NCBI GenBank assembly: GCA_964470965.1
Contig: CAYYIS010000054.1
Location: forward strand, 1 to 34,992
Length of the DNA stretch: 34,992 nucleotides
Origin: CAYYIS01 sp964470965
Lineage (GTDB): Bacteria; JAAXHH01; JABIQT01
Reading direction: 5' to 3'
Position numbers and translations under genes: made by a program. Each line of letters opens with the position of its first letter. Position 1 is the first letter of the stretch. Below, piece after piece: positions 23,408 through 32,089 of the stretch. The notes beneath the pieces are model-generated. The model did not search any database, was not told where the DNA came from, and worked only from the letters and a program-made list of their open reading frames with translations.

Positions 23408-25357
23408 CTATTGCTCGGTCTTCCCGGGCCAGGCGCTGCGCAGTTCATGTACTTCCAGTGTGACCGCCCTGCAGGATCCGGCGAGCGTGAACAGGCACAG
23501 GGGCAGTTCATCGGACCTGGGCAGGAAACACGTTGTCATTGTGGCCTGCCCGCCGTTGGCGAATATCTCCAGGGACGCACGGTCCACAAGTATACGCAGC
23601 CGGATCCGGCCGCCTGCCATATGGAGGGGCATGTCCAAACCAAGGCAGTACATCGCCTTCTCCGACACATCGAAGCGCATCTCCGTTCCCCGTACCGTAA
23701 GGCCGAAAACGGCCGCTTCGTCCGCTTCGAGTTCCATCTGGATATCGAACAGATCACCGGAAACAGCGGACAGCGGGTTCGGCCCGGGCAGTACGTCCAT
23801 ATCCGCCCAACGATGCGTCTTCTTGCGAATCGAATCGATTTCACGGGCCGGCGTTCTGAACAGGATGGGTCCCTCAGGCGATGATCTCAATGTGAGTTCC
23901 CTGGGGAAGGTCAACTGCTGGTTAAACGGCATGTGTCGGTACCGGCCCGACCGGGACATCCAGGCGATCTGAATCCGGCGGCGGCCGTCGAACCAGGTCT
24001 GGGTAGCGAGATGATTGTGTCCGAAATCGCCCTGGTACGGACCCGTTTCATGATGGAACATCTTTCCGTCAAACCGGCCAACCTGGTATTTTCCATCGCC
24101 CGCGACCAACACCCACTTGAGGTTTTCCGGATCACCGTCCACCGGCATCGGGAAGAGATCGGGGCATTCACAGAAATCGACCGAAGAGGGGATTTCTCCC
24201 AGGTGTGTCCACCGGGTAAGATTGTCGGATTCGTAGAGATGGATGGTAAACTGGGTCCGGTCCACGTGGGGACCCCAGGCGTGGGAGAGCGCCATATACC
24301 ACGTGTCACCGTATTTGAACACTCTCGGATCACGATCCGCCACACCCGGTCCGGGAAGCACCGGATTCCGATCGTACTTCTTCCAGGTGTGCCCTCCGTC
24401 TGTGCTGTAGGCCATACACTGTCCGCAAACGCTGTCGCCGGGATAGGTGTAGAAGCTCAGGATCGCGGGTTGTTCTCCTTGCTGCAGGCCCGCTTCATTG
24501 TCAAAGTCCACGATTGACGAACCGGACATGATGTGCCCGGAAGGTTTGCCGGCATCGCTGGCCAGGGCAAGACACGGATATTCTGGCCAGTGAAACGATT
24601 CGTCGCATCTAATGGCATCGTCCTGCTGTCGCCAGTGAACCAGGTCGGAACTCACGGCATGCCCCCACACTACCGGGCTGAACAGGGCGCTTTCAATCTC
24701 ATCGTGACTGGTGTGCTGAAAGCAGAGATGATACAATCCGTCATAAAGAAACAGACCGCAGGGATCGTTGATCCAGCCTTTTTCCGCGGTGAAATGAAAC
24801 TGAGGACGGTAGGTTTCGTGGTAAGGTGTCAGATCCACCGGATGGACTTTCCTGATGTCACTCTGGACGATCCGGTCCACCAGGATACAGGCGGTTGGAA
24901 AGTCGAAGTCGTCCACCAACCGAATCCGTGCCTTCTTTCCGGCGTAGGCGCGGACATCCCAGGTAAACCATTCCAGGAGGTAGTCACTCTGATGGATGCC
25001 GAATCCGAAGCCGTTTCCCGTGTCCGAATACACGGTCTCGTCCCCTATCAGCAGATCCACGCTGGTCCGGCCAGGATACCAGCCGCCACCCATGAGCAGG
25101 TTGATGAAATCCCTTCCGATAACAAATTCCGGCGAGGTGAGCCTGCCGGTAGGCGCACCCATGGCCGGCATACCGTCACGGAACACGCTGGCGGCAATCC
25201 CCTGCCCTTCCTGCCCGAGAATATACCGGTCCTCTCCATAATGAAGCGGTTCGTTTTGTGCCCGACGCCACGGCCCTTCGCCGAACGCTTCACCGGATGT
25301 GATCCATCCGCCGAAATCGGCACCTTCAAAATCCGAGATGATAATATCAGGTCTTAT
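23408..25357 (-). CDS. Glycoside hydrolase family 32 (fructosidase/levanase-like), ATA start
   Basis: A 649-residue GH32 enzyme with a roughly 170-residue N-terminal domain before the propeller. Catalytic motifs are WINDPCG (nucleophile D198), RDP (D343) and ECPDLF (acid/base E397); position 200 is Cys where Asn is usual. The C-terminal beta-sandwich follows (VDRASLEIFANGG). GTG at 25186 would be the first standard start, but upstream codons continue a conserved N terminus: DIIISDFEGADFGGW, then WRRAQNEPLHYGEDRY. The frame reaches ATA (25355-25357), preceded 7 bases upstream by a perfect GGAGG. It lacks a signal peptide. GH32 hydrolyses fructans or sucrose-like bonds; the non-canonical Asn-to-Cys may alter it. 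It sits 69 bases downstream of the GH3 gene. Confidence 0.88.
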   Translation of the reverse strand: MRPDIIISDFEGADFGGWITSGEAFGEGPWRRAQNEPLHYGEDRYILGQEGQGIAASVFRDGMPAMGAPTGRLTSPEFVIGRDFINLLMGGGWYPGRTSVDLLIGDETVYSDTGNGFGFGIHQSDYLLEWFTWDVRAYAGKKARIRLVDDFDFPTACILVDRIVQSDIRKVHPVDLTPYHETYRPQFHFTAEKGWINDPCGLFLYDGLYHLCFQHTSHDEIESALFSPVVWGHAVSSDLVHWRQQDDAIRCDESFHWPEYPCLALASDAGKPSGHIMSGSSIVDFDNEAGLQQGEQPAILSFYTYPGDSVCGQCMAYSTDGGHTWKKYDRNPVLPGPGVADRDPRVFKYGDTWYMALSHAWGPHVDRTQFTIHLYESDNLTRWTHLGEIPSSVDFCECPDLFPMPVDGDPENLKWVLVAGDGKYQVGRFDGKMFHHETGPYQGDFGHNHLATQTWFDGRRRIQIAWMSRSGRYRHMPFNQQLTFPRELTLRSSPEGPILFRTPAREIDSIRKKTHRWADMDVLPGPNPLSAVSGDLFDIQMELEADEAAVFGLTVRGTEMRFDVSEKAMYCLGLDMPLHMAGGRIRLRILVDRASLEIFANGGQATMTTCFLPRSDELPLCLFTLAGSCRAVTLEVHELRSAWPGKTEQ

Positions 25358-25364
25358 GGGTGAT

Positions 25365-25369
25365 CCTCC
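25365..25369 (-). promoter_or_regulatory. Ribosome binding site supporting the ATA start of the GH32 gene
   Basis: A perfect GGAGG on the minus strand ends 7 bases before the ATA codon at 25355-25357. No ATG, GTG or TTG lies at a suitable distance, and the next in-frame standard codon (GTG at 25184-25186) has only GGGG 13 bases away and cuts into conserved sequence. Confidence 0.65.
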
Positions 25370-25426
25370 GGCCTGAGCGCCGGGCGCCCTGGCAGTTTAC
25401 GGATTGTAAAATCCGTTTCTAAACGT

Positions 25427-27748
25427 TTAATCCACTGTCAGTTCAGTCTTCAACAGGTCCTCGCCGGCATGTTTACCAATCATCAGCGTGAACGTGCCGG
25501 GCTCTACCGTCCACCGGCCGTCCATACCATAAAAACAAAGGGCATCCCAACCCACGGGGAACGTGACCGTCTTGGTCTCACCCGGTTCCAGATGCACCCG
25601 TTCAAATCCCTTGAGCTGTTTCCAGGGACGCATGACCGAACAGATTTCATCCCGGATGTACAGCTGCACCACTTCGTCTCCGGCCACATCCCCGGCATTG
25701 GTCACGTTAACCGAAACAAGGGCCGTTTCATCCGCTTTGATCCGTTCCGGTGAAACCTGGAGGCGGCTGTAGGTGAACGCGGTGTAACTAAGTCCGAACC
25801 CGAAGGGGTAGAGAGGCGTAGTGTCCATATCCACATAGGAGGGGCGGGATTCGTGTTTGCCGTAGTAATACACGGGTAGTTGACCCACGTGCCTGGGTAC
25901 CGACACCGTCAGGCGTCCGCCGGGATTCCAGTCACCGAACAGCGTCTCGGCCACGGCGGTACCGCCCGCTTCACCCGGATAGCCGGCATCCAGAATAGCG
26001 TCGGCATGGGCGGCAACCCAGTTAATGCTCATGGCGCGTCCATGGATCAATACCACAATCAGGGGTTTGCCGGTGGCTTTGAGGGCTTTGAGTAGATCTT
26101 CCTGTACGCCCAGGAGATCCAGCGTGGCCCGATCCGAGCTCTCGCCGCAATCCGAATTCACCGACCTTCGCCCTACGAGCACACCGTCTTCGTCCACGAT
26201 CACCCCTTTGCTGCTGCCGCCGACCACGGCCACGATGAGATCCGATTTACGTGCGGCGTCCAGGGCTTTTTCGAAGCCTTCTTCGGACGGATCACGGATC
26301 TCACAGCCTAGGGCGTAATGAACGTCTGTCGCATTGGAGACGACCTCCCGGATACCGGTCAAGACGGTTGTGACTTCTTCCGGACGGTGCGCGGGGGCGT
26401 AATCACCAAGCTGGGCCCACTCGTCGTCACTGTTGGGACCGATCACGGCTACGGCGCCGATGGTCTTCGACAGCGGGAGAAGGTTCTTCTCGTTCTTCAA
26501 CAGGACCATGCTCTGGCGTGCCGCATGGAGCGCCAGCCGGATATGGTCGGGGTGCCGCGCCACCTCTTCCGCGCGGTTTTCGTCCACATACGGATCGTCA
26601 AAAAGGCCGAGCAGGAACTTTAAACGCAACATACGCCTGACGGAACGGTCTATATGTTCCATGGACACCAGCCCTTCCTCAAGAGCATCAGCAAGCTGCG
26701 CGTAGGCCGCCCGTTCCCGCTTGCCGAGTACTTTCTCTTCGTAGACTGCGTCCGTGCTGTTCATGTCCAGTCCCGCTTTCAATGCCATCACGCCCGCTTC
26801 CCTGTGGTCCTTTGCTACACGGCACCGAATCAGATACGACACATCCCAGGCATCTCCCATGGTAATACCTTTAAAACCCCATTGGTCACGCAGCAGTTCG
26901 GTCATCAGGTATCTGTGGCACGGCGCCGGGATACCGTCATAGGCGGCCCGTTCGACCATGATGCCTTCGGCCCCGGCCTCCACGGCGTCCTTCCACGGCC
27001 GCAAGACGAACTCCTGCATTTCAAGTGGTCCCCGGCTCGTCTCACCGAAATCATGCCCCCCATCCGCGTCACCGACTCCCGGATATGCACGAAGCATCGC
27101 GACCATGGTATCGTCCCTGTGGAGGGACGCGCCCTGCAGTCCGCGGACCATGGCCGCACCCAACTGGCCCACCAGGTAAGGATCCTCCCCGTAATTCTGA
27201 TCGCTGCGTCCGAATCGCGGATCGCGGATCACGTCCAGATTGGGCGCGTAGTTCACCGTCTCTCCCCGGCTTCTCGACTCGACAGCGATCACGTGTCCGG
27301 CCGCTTCCTGGAGCGAAGGGTCCCAAGTGCAGCCCATGTTGAAAACGGATGGGAGGATAGTGCTGTCCCGCCCGAGATGGCACCGGTTGCCGTCATTGCC
27401 GATCAGGATCGGGATCCCGAGCCTGGTATGCTCCATGATGTAGCGCTGTACCTTGTTCGACAGGACCGCCGCCTGCCGCGGCGTCAGGGCCGCTTCCGCT
27501 GTGACGGCGGTGAACGGGTCGGCCCGCAGAAAAATGCCCAGTTTACCTATGGCCACATTGGCGAGGATCGCTTTCAGGCCCGGCAACAGATCGACATCAC
27601 CGTCCCCGTTTTTCTCGTAAAGAGGAAAATCCCGCAGTTCCTGACGGAGCTGACCGAGTTTCTCCTCCGTAGTCATCCGGTCCAGAAGGTCTTCGACCCG
27701 TTGCTCCACCGTAAAGGACCGATCTTTGTAAACGGGCAGGCTTTCCAT
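25427..27748 (-). CDS. Glycoside hydrolase family 3 beta-glucosidase-like protein with altered KH motif
   Basis: A 773-residue three-domain GH3 protein: barrel (about 10-330), alpha/beta sandwich (about 385-600) and a C-terminal fibronectin-III-like domain (about 650-770, with LEPGETKTVTFPVGWD). The start at 27748 is chosen because ESLPVYKDRSFTVEQRVEDL is the family's usual beginning; a frame to 27958 adds 70 unrelated residues. The nucleophile is D299 in GITMGDAWD, where SDW is more usual. The substrate-binding KHF..G motif has become RAYPGVGD (220-227), so the His is missing and the Lys is Arg. Typical landmarks remain: IGNDGNR (117-122), NYGEDPY (185-191) and SMVLLKNE. It lacks a signal peptide. 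GGGA is about 10 bases before the ATG. The GH32 gene follows, probably in one transcript. Confidence 0.9.
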   Translation of the reverse strand: MESLPVYKDRSFTVEQRVEDLLDRMTTEEKLGQLRQELRDFPLYEKNGDGDVDLLPGLKAILANVAIGKLGIFLRADPFTAVTAEAALTPRQAAVLSNKVQRYIMEHTRLGIPILIGNDGNRCHLGRDSTILPSVFNMGCTWDPSLQEAAGHVIAVESRSRGETVNYAPNLDVIRDPRFGRSDQNYGEDPYLVGQLGAAMVRGLQGASLHRDDTMVAMLRAYPGVGDADGGHDFGETSRGPLEMQEFVLRPWKDAVEAGAEGIMVERAAYDGIPAPCHRYLMTELLRDQWGFKGITMGDAWDVSYLIRCRVAKDHREAGVMALKAGLDMNSTDAVYEEKVLGKRERAAYAQLADALEEGLVSMEHIDRSVRRMLRLKFLLGLFDDPYVDENRAEEVARHPDHIRLALHAARQSMVLLKNEKNLLPLSKTIGAVAVIGPNSDDEWAQLGDYAPAHRPEEVTTVLTGIREVVSNATDVHYALGCEIRDPSEEGFEKALDAARKSDLIVAVVGGSSKGVIVDEDGVLVGRRSVNSDCGESSDRATLDLLGVQEDLLKALKATGKPLIVVLIHGRAMSINWVAAHADAILDAGYPGEAGGTAVAETLFGDWNPGGRLTVSVPRHVGQLPVYYYGKHESRPSYVDMDTTPLYPFGFGLSYTAFTYSRLQVSPERIKADETALVSVNVTNAGDVAGDEVVQLYIRDEICSVMRPWKQLKGFERVHLEPGETKTVTFPVGWDALCFYGMDGRWTVEPGTFTLMIGKHAGEDLLKTELTVD

Positions 27749-28220
27749 AGGTGTTTGTTCCCATTGAACACGTGATCCAAGTAGATCACGCGTAGTAAAA
27801 ATAATAATGGACGTAAGGATTCCGATTTGCGCAGTAACTCCATTGACCGGGTTGGTCCGAATCCGTACCATGTAGCGGTTCGGCGCAGGCATGCAGGCAG
27901 TCCACAGGGCGCGGTACCGGACTGAAGCCGGTGAAATATCGCCGCATATAATACCCATCGCCTACGGGGTCGTCAAGCCACACTTTCCGCGGGCCCTCTA
28001 AGCCCGCTCAAAACACCAGCAGAGGCCGGCCGCCGGTCAAATGTTTCGCATCGGGTATCCACAGATGCCGCATACCGGTGCAGCGTATCCGCGAAATTTG
28101 CCTGTGTGCCGATTCCCCTGGGATTTATTGTTAGTTTCTTTAGGATTTTTCATTACATTAATCACAACATCATACGCCTGTTGGGGTAAATTCACCTGTA
28201 ACCTTTACGCGGGAGGGATC
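27749..28220. other. Divergent regulatory interval between GH3 and the MBL gene
   Basis: It separates a minus-strand gene from a plus-strand gene and so must hold both promoters. It contains the palindrome at 27771-27790. An AT-rich run (near 28120-28170) precedes the MBL gene, but no clean -35/-10 pair could be assigned. No gene is supported; a 60-codon upstream extension of the MBL frame (28041-28220) has no ribosome site and reads as leader. Confidence 0.45.
27771..27790. promoter_or_regulatory. Perfect palindrome just upstream of GH3 (operator or leader hairpin)
   Basis: CGTGATC and GATCACG are exact complements around the six-base centre CAAGTA. The element ends 23 bases upstream of the GH3 start codon on the minus strand. 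Its size suits a dimeric repressor of sugar genes such as LacI or GntR types, or a leader hairpin. No regulator gene lies in the window. Confidence 0.5.
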
Positions 28221-29084
28221 ATGAAAAGGTTGAGCTGTGTTGTTGTCATGTGTATCTGCACAATAAACCAGGTCTGGGCGCAGCGGGATTTCAGTGCCGT
28301 CCAGATAAAAACACACGAGGTCAGCGGCAATATCCATATGCTCGAAGGTGCCGGCGGCAACATCGGGGTATCTGTAGGATCGGACGGGGTCCTTATCGTG
28401 GACAACCAGTTTGCGCCCCTGGCGGAAAAGATCAAGGGGGCGCTCGGACAGCTGGATTCCGGCGATTTGAAATTCGTGCTAAACACACACCATCACGGCG
28501 ATCATACAGGCGGCAATGTTATTTTCGGGCAGATGGGCACCGTTGTCGCCCATAAAAACGTGCGCGTGCGCGTTTCCACCGGCGACAACGCCATCGAGCA
28601 GTCCGGATGGCCGGTGATCACCTACAGCACTTCCGCGTCCGTGCACTTTAACGGGGAAGAGATTCAGCTGATGCATTATTCGAGGGGTCACACGGACGGG
28701 GACGGCATCGTGTACTTTACCGGTTCCAACGTGGTGCATATGGGCGACACGTTCTTTAACGGCCGTTTTCCGTACGTGGACCTGGGAAGCAACGGCAACG
28801 TGGCCGGGTTGATCAATATCATCTCGCATGTTCTGACGCGGATCCCGCCGGACATCAAAATTATCCCAGGGCACGGCGCTGTCGGAACCAAGTCTGATCT
28901 GCAGGCCTATTTCAGCATGTTGATGGAAACCACCGATCTGGTACGCGGCCACATGGCGGACGGCAAAACCCTTGAACAAATAACAGCCGCCGGATTCCCT
29001 GAAAAGTTCAAGGCCATGGGTGAAGGTTTCGTGACCGAGGAACGCTGGATCGAAACCATTTACAACAGCTATTCCGCTGAATAA
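28221..29084 (+). CDS. Exported MBL-fold metallo-hydrolase
   Basis: A 287-residue exported metallo-beta-lactamase-fold enzyme. The first 20 residues (ending QVWA) form a signal peptide, so it is periplasmic or secreted. The metal motif is intact: H90, H92, D94 and H95 in THHHGDH, H157 in GHTDGD, D176 in MGDTF and H218 in PGHG. The arrangement resembles subclass B3-like hydrolases and their relatives, which cleave lactones, lactams or thioesters. The ATG at 28221 is chosen because GGGAGGG is 4 bases upstream and the signal peptide starts there; a longer frame from 28041 adds 60 hydrophobic, unconserved residues. It contrasts with the degenerate MBL protein at 456. It is convergent with the S9 peptidase gene. 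Confidence 0.93.
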   Translation: MKRLSCVVVMCICTINQVWAQRDFSAVQIKTHEVSGNIHMLEGAGGNIGVSVGSDGVLIVDNQFAPLAEKIKGALGQLDSGDLKFVLNTHHHGDHTGGNVIFGQMGTVVAHKNVRVRVSTGDNAIEQSGWPVITYSTSASVHFNGEEIQLMHYSRGHTDGDGIVYFTGSNVVHMGDTFFNGRFPYVDLGSNGNVAGLINIISHVLTRIPPDIKIIPGHGAVGTKSDLQAYFSMLMETTDLVRGHMADGKTLEQITAAGFPEKFKAMGEGFVTEERWIETIYNSYSAE

Positions 29085-29528
29085 CCGACCATCTGAACTT
29101 CAATAAATAGGGATGTGAAAGTAGAACGAAGTGGGATTTAGCCCCCCAATGGACTGGGGCCAGTATGAACCGGAAAAATTCGTAGCGCGGAACCCACAGC
29201 TGTTTCCGACAGCCCGGCGGTTCAGTCCCCCTACCAGATCATCCCTCGGACCAACAGCCCTGAAGTTCAGGTAGAAAGTGCAGTGCGGCCCGTAATCCGT
29301 CAGGATGGGAACCGGATCACTTCTATGGCATTCTGCACTTGTGTGCCTGAAACCGGCGCCTGAGATACCATTACCCCCGCCGCGATACCCAGACCTGGCT
29401 GCTGCCACAGGCCTGTGGGGTCCCCGTGTATGAATCCTGATTCTACCCTGTGATCCGTCGGGCTCTTTCCCCCCGTCACGTCGTGCAAAGGGGGACGATG
29501 CCAGATTCAGAACGAAAAACGATTTCTG
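29085..29528. other. Intergenic region between convergent genes, no gene found
   Basis: About 440 bases. A terminator would be expected here, but the only stems seen (CCCC...GGGG around 29142-29158) lack U-tails. Minus-strand open frames (29100-29408 and 29300-29488) read with some protein-like stretches (for example VSQAPVSGTQVQNAIEVIR) in different frames, which may be decayed coding sequence or chance. I do not recognise a family. Confidence 0.35.
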
Positions 29529-31844
29529 TCAGAATCTCGGCGACGGCGGTTTGAATTCATACGCCTTGGGTGGCTCCGCTCCCTGCAGGTGGCGCACAAA
29601 GAAGTCCCACCGCCGCCGCATCATATACGGCTCATTCCCGAATCCGTGGCCGCGGTTCGGGAACATGATAAGGTCGAAATCCTTGTTGGCCTTGATCAGC
29701 GCGTTCACCATGAGCAGCGTGTTGGAGGCCGGCACGTTGGTGTCCAGAGTGCCGTGGGCGATCAGAAGTTTACCTTTCAGGTTCTCTGCAAGCAGGTGGT
29801 TCGCCTGGTTGTCATAATTCGAAGTTCCGTCCGGATTGGTTTTCAGAAGGCCCTGCCACTTCTCACCCCAGTCATCCTCGTAGTTTCTGTTGTCGTGGTT
29901 ACCGGCCCCTGAGACCGCCACTTTATAAAAGTCCGGATACCGGAGAATGGCGTCCGTAGACGCGAACCCACCGCCGGAATGCCCCCAGATACCGACACGG
30001 TCCAGATCCATCCACGGATATCGGCCAGCCAACTCTTTGACCATCGCGATCTGATCCGGAATACCGTTGTCACCCATGTTTCCATAGTACGCCTCGTGGA
30101 AGGTCTTCGATCGCCCCGGTGTCCCCATGGCGTCGGTCTCGACCACGATAAAACCCAATTCGGCTATCGCCTGCTTGTCACCGCGGGAGGCTCTGAAGCT
30201 GCGGGATCCCACGCTGCCTCCCTGGGGACCTGGATACAGGTAATTGAGAATGGGATAGGATTTCGAAGGATCGAAATTAGTAGGCCTGTACATCAAGCCG
30301 TAGAGGTCAGTCCGACCGTCACGGGCTTTGGTGATGAAGGGGATGGGCGGCAGCCATCCGGCGGCCACAAGCCGCGAGATATCGGCCTCTTCCAGCGTGA
30401 GGACCTTCCGCCCCTGGGCATCGCGCAGAACCGAAACCGGTGGCGTGACAGGTGTCGAGTAGCTGTCCACGAAGTAACCGCCGGAGGGCGCCAGGGAGAT
30501 CACATGGTTCGCGTCTTCAGGTGTGAGACGTGTAAGGCCGGTTCCATCCATCCTGATGCTGTAAAAATGCTGGTAGTAAGGGTTTCCCGCTTCGCGCGCG
30601 GACCCTATGAAGTAAAGCAGACGATTTTCCTGGTCGATCCGCAGCAGTTGCCGGACGTTCCAATTACCGGTCGTGACCTGGTGCTTCAGGGCGCCGGACT
30701 GCAGGTCGTAGAGATACAGGTGTCCCCAGTCGTCGCGCTGGGAGAACCAGATAACTTCGTTGGACGGTTTCAGCACATGCCAGTTGACCTTTCCAAAGCC
30801 GGATTCGAAGAACGTATCGACCGTCTCCCCCATCACATCACGGACGTCTCCTGTCTCAGGATCGGCCACACGCAGTTTCGCTTCTTTATGATCGCGGGAA
30901 GACGAAACGAATGCCAGCTGGGTGGCGTCGGCACTCCATTCCACGTCGAGCCATCCCCCCGCCCGTGAGGAGACATGGTCGGTAATGGTTGATCGGTGCG
31001 GATCGGGTGGTATTTTGAGCCGGACGACGCGAGGGCCGTCAAGGTGAATCACCACACGGTCCATCCGAAAAATGACGCTGTCCGCCGGTAGCGGGTATTT
31101 CCAGGCCAAAAGCTCCGGGTGTCCCACATTGGTAGACACCATGTACATCTCCCCCACCCCGCGGGCATCGTGCTGGAAGGTCGCGATCTTTTCCGAATCG
31201 GGCGACCAGAGCAGGACGGGCCGGTCGCTTTTCGTCCAGCCGGCATTGTTCGTAGCGTAACCGAAATCTTCGATGCCGTCTGTAGTCAACTGCGTTTCTT
31301 CGCCGGTCTCGAGATCACGAACCCACAGATTGTGTTCGCGGATGAACGCGGCGCGCCTTCCATCCGGAGACACGCTGGTATTCCGGGTCGAATCCGTCCC
31401 ATCATTACTCTCAATGGTGCATACGTATGTCTCGATATTGCAGGTATACTTCCTGTCTCCGGCACTGAACGTTACTGATCGACCGTCGTCGGAAAAATCG
31501 GACAGCGTAAACGGCAGGTGGAAGGCCTCATAGGTTGTGTCAGCCACCGTCGTGAGCGCCGTGGCCAGCCGGGTGTGATCGAACGCCCGCTCCCGTGTTC
31601 CCATCGCCGGATCGACCACCACGTACTCGAATCCTTCCGTCATCGTATTGCGATAGAGGAAACGATCGTCCGCAAGCCATTTTGGTCGGACCTCGGCACC
31701 AATCACCAGCGGCGCGGTGTAGGCGCTAAGGAAACGTTCCCCCCTCGCGTAATCCTCCGCCGTAACTGCCGAAGGCGCTTGTGCCTGGACACCGGCCGCC
31801 GCCATAAAGGTGAGAATCGAGAATAAACGAATTGCGCATCGCAT
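29529..31844 (-). CDS. Peptidase S9 (dipeptidyl-peptidase IV-like), exported
   Basis: A 771-residue serine peptidase of family S9. It has a signal peptide (1-22, ending VQA), a beta-propeller gate domain of the DPPIV_N type (about 90-500) and a C-terminal alpha/beta hydrolase. The catalytic triad fits S623 in GIWGHSGGG, D701 in HGTLDTNVP and H733 in PNRGHGF. The serine motif is GHSGGG rather than the usual GWSYGG. The domain pair is typical of enzymes that release X-Pro dipeptides from peptide N termini. It would act in the periplasm and supply amino acids. AAGGAGGG lies close to the ATG and an inverted repeat is found at 31965-31982. It is convergent with the MBL gene; the ICMT-like gene lies upstream. 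Confidence 0.95.
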   Translation of the reverse strand: MRCAIRLFSILTFMAAAGVQAQAPSAVTAEDYARGERFLSAYTAPLVIGAEVRPKWLADDRFLYRNTMTEGFEYVVVDPAMGTRERAFDHTRLATALTTVADTTYEAFHLPFTLSDFSDDGRSVTFSAGDRKYTCNIETYVCTIESNDGTDSTRNTSVSPDGRRAAFIREHNLWVRDLETGEETQLTTDGIEDFGYATNNAGWTKSDRPVLLWSPDSEKIATFQHDARGVGEMYMVSTNVGHPELLAWKYPLPADSVIFRMDRVVIHLDGPRVVRLKIPPDPHRSTITDHVSSRAGGWLDVEWSADATQLAFVSSSRDHKEAKLRVADPETGDVRDVMGETVDTFFESGFGKVNWHVLKPSNEVIWFSQRDDWGHLYLYDLQSGALKHQVTTGNWNVRQLLRIDQENRLLYFIGSAREAGNPYYQHFYSIRMDGTGLTRLTPEDANHVISLAPSGGYFVDSYSTPVTPPVSVLRDAQGRKVLTLEEADISRLVAAGWLPPIPFITKARDGRTDLYGLMYRPTNFDPSKSYPILNYLYPGPQGGSVGSRSFRASRGDKQAIAELGFIVVETDAMGTPGRSKTFHEAYYGNMGDNGIPDQIAMVKELAGRYPWMDLDRVGIWGHSGGGFASTDAILRYPDFYKVAVSGAGNHDNRNYEDDWGEKWQGLLKTNPDGTSNYDNQANHLLAENLKGKLLIAHGTLDTNVPASNTLLMVNALIKANKDFDLIMFPNRGHGFGNEPYMMRRRWDFFVRHLQGAEPPKAYEFKPPSPRF

Positions 31845-31964
31845 AAAATCCCTCCTTAGGGTGAAATCTTGAATAATCCTGATGTGTCGATAGGGGGAGA
31901 GGAGGATGGCGTACTGCCTTTCCTCCTATATCCATTCATCGTTGATCCCTGACTCTGTTTATGC

Positions 31965-31982
31965 ATTCCACCAAAATGGAAT
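31965..31982. promoter_or_regulatory. Inverted repeat upstream of the S9 peptidase gene
   Basis: ATTCCA (31965-31970) and TGGAAT (31977-31982) are exact complements around six bases. It is about 120 bases before the S9 start codon, overlapping a possible extended -10 sequence (TGCATAAAC) on the minus strand. It is operator-like by position only. Confidence 0.35.
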
Positions 31983-32089
31983 CCTCGGTGTTCGATTGCA
32001 CGGGAGCGGTGGTACCGTGGTGGTGTACCGTCTGCCAGCCTCGTGAATCATGAATCCACGCGGGAAAGGCATTTTTTCAACCAGAGGAG

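Noticed and set aside
26654..27775. Plus-strand open frame of 373 codons opposite the GH3 gene
   Set aside because: A shadow frame; the GH3 gene on the minus strand has complete family motifs.
29979..30968. Plus-strand open frame of 329 codons opposite the S9 peptidase
   Set aside because: A shadow of a clear S9 gene; composition is atypical (His/Arg/Val-rich) and has no motif.
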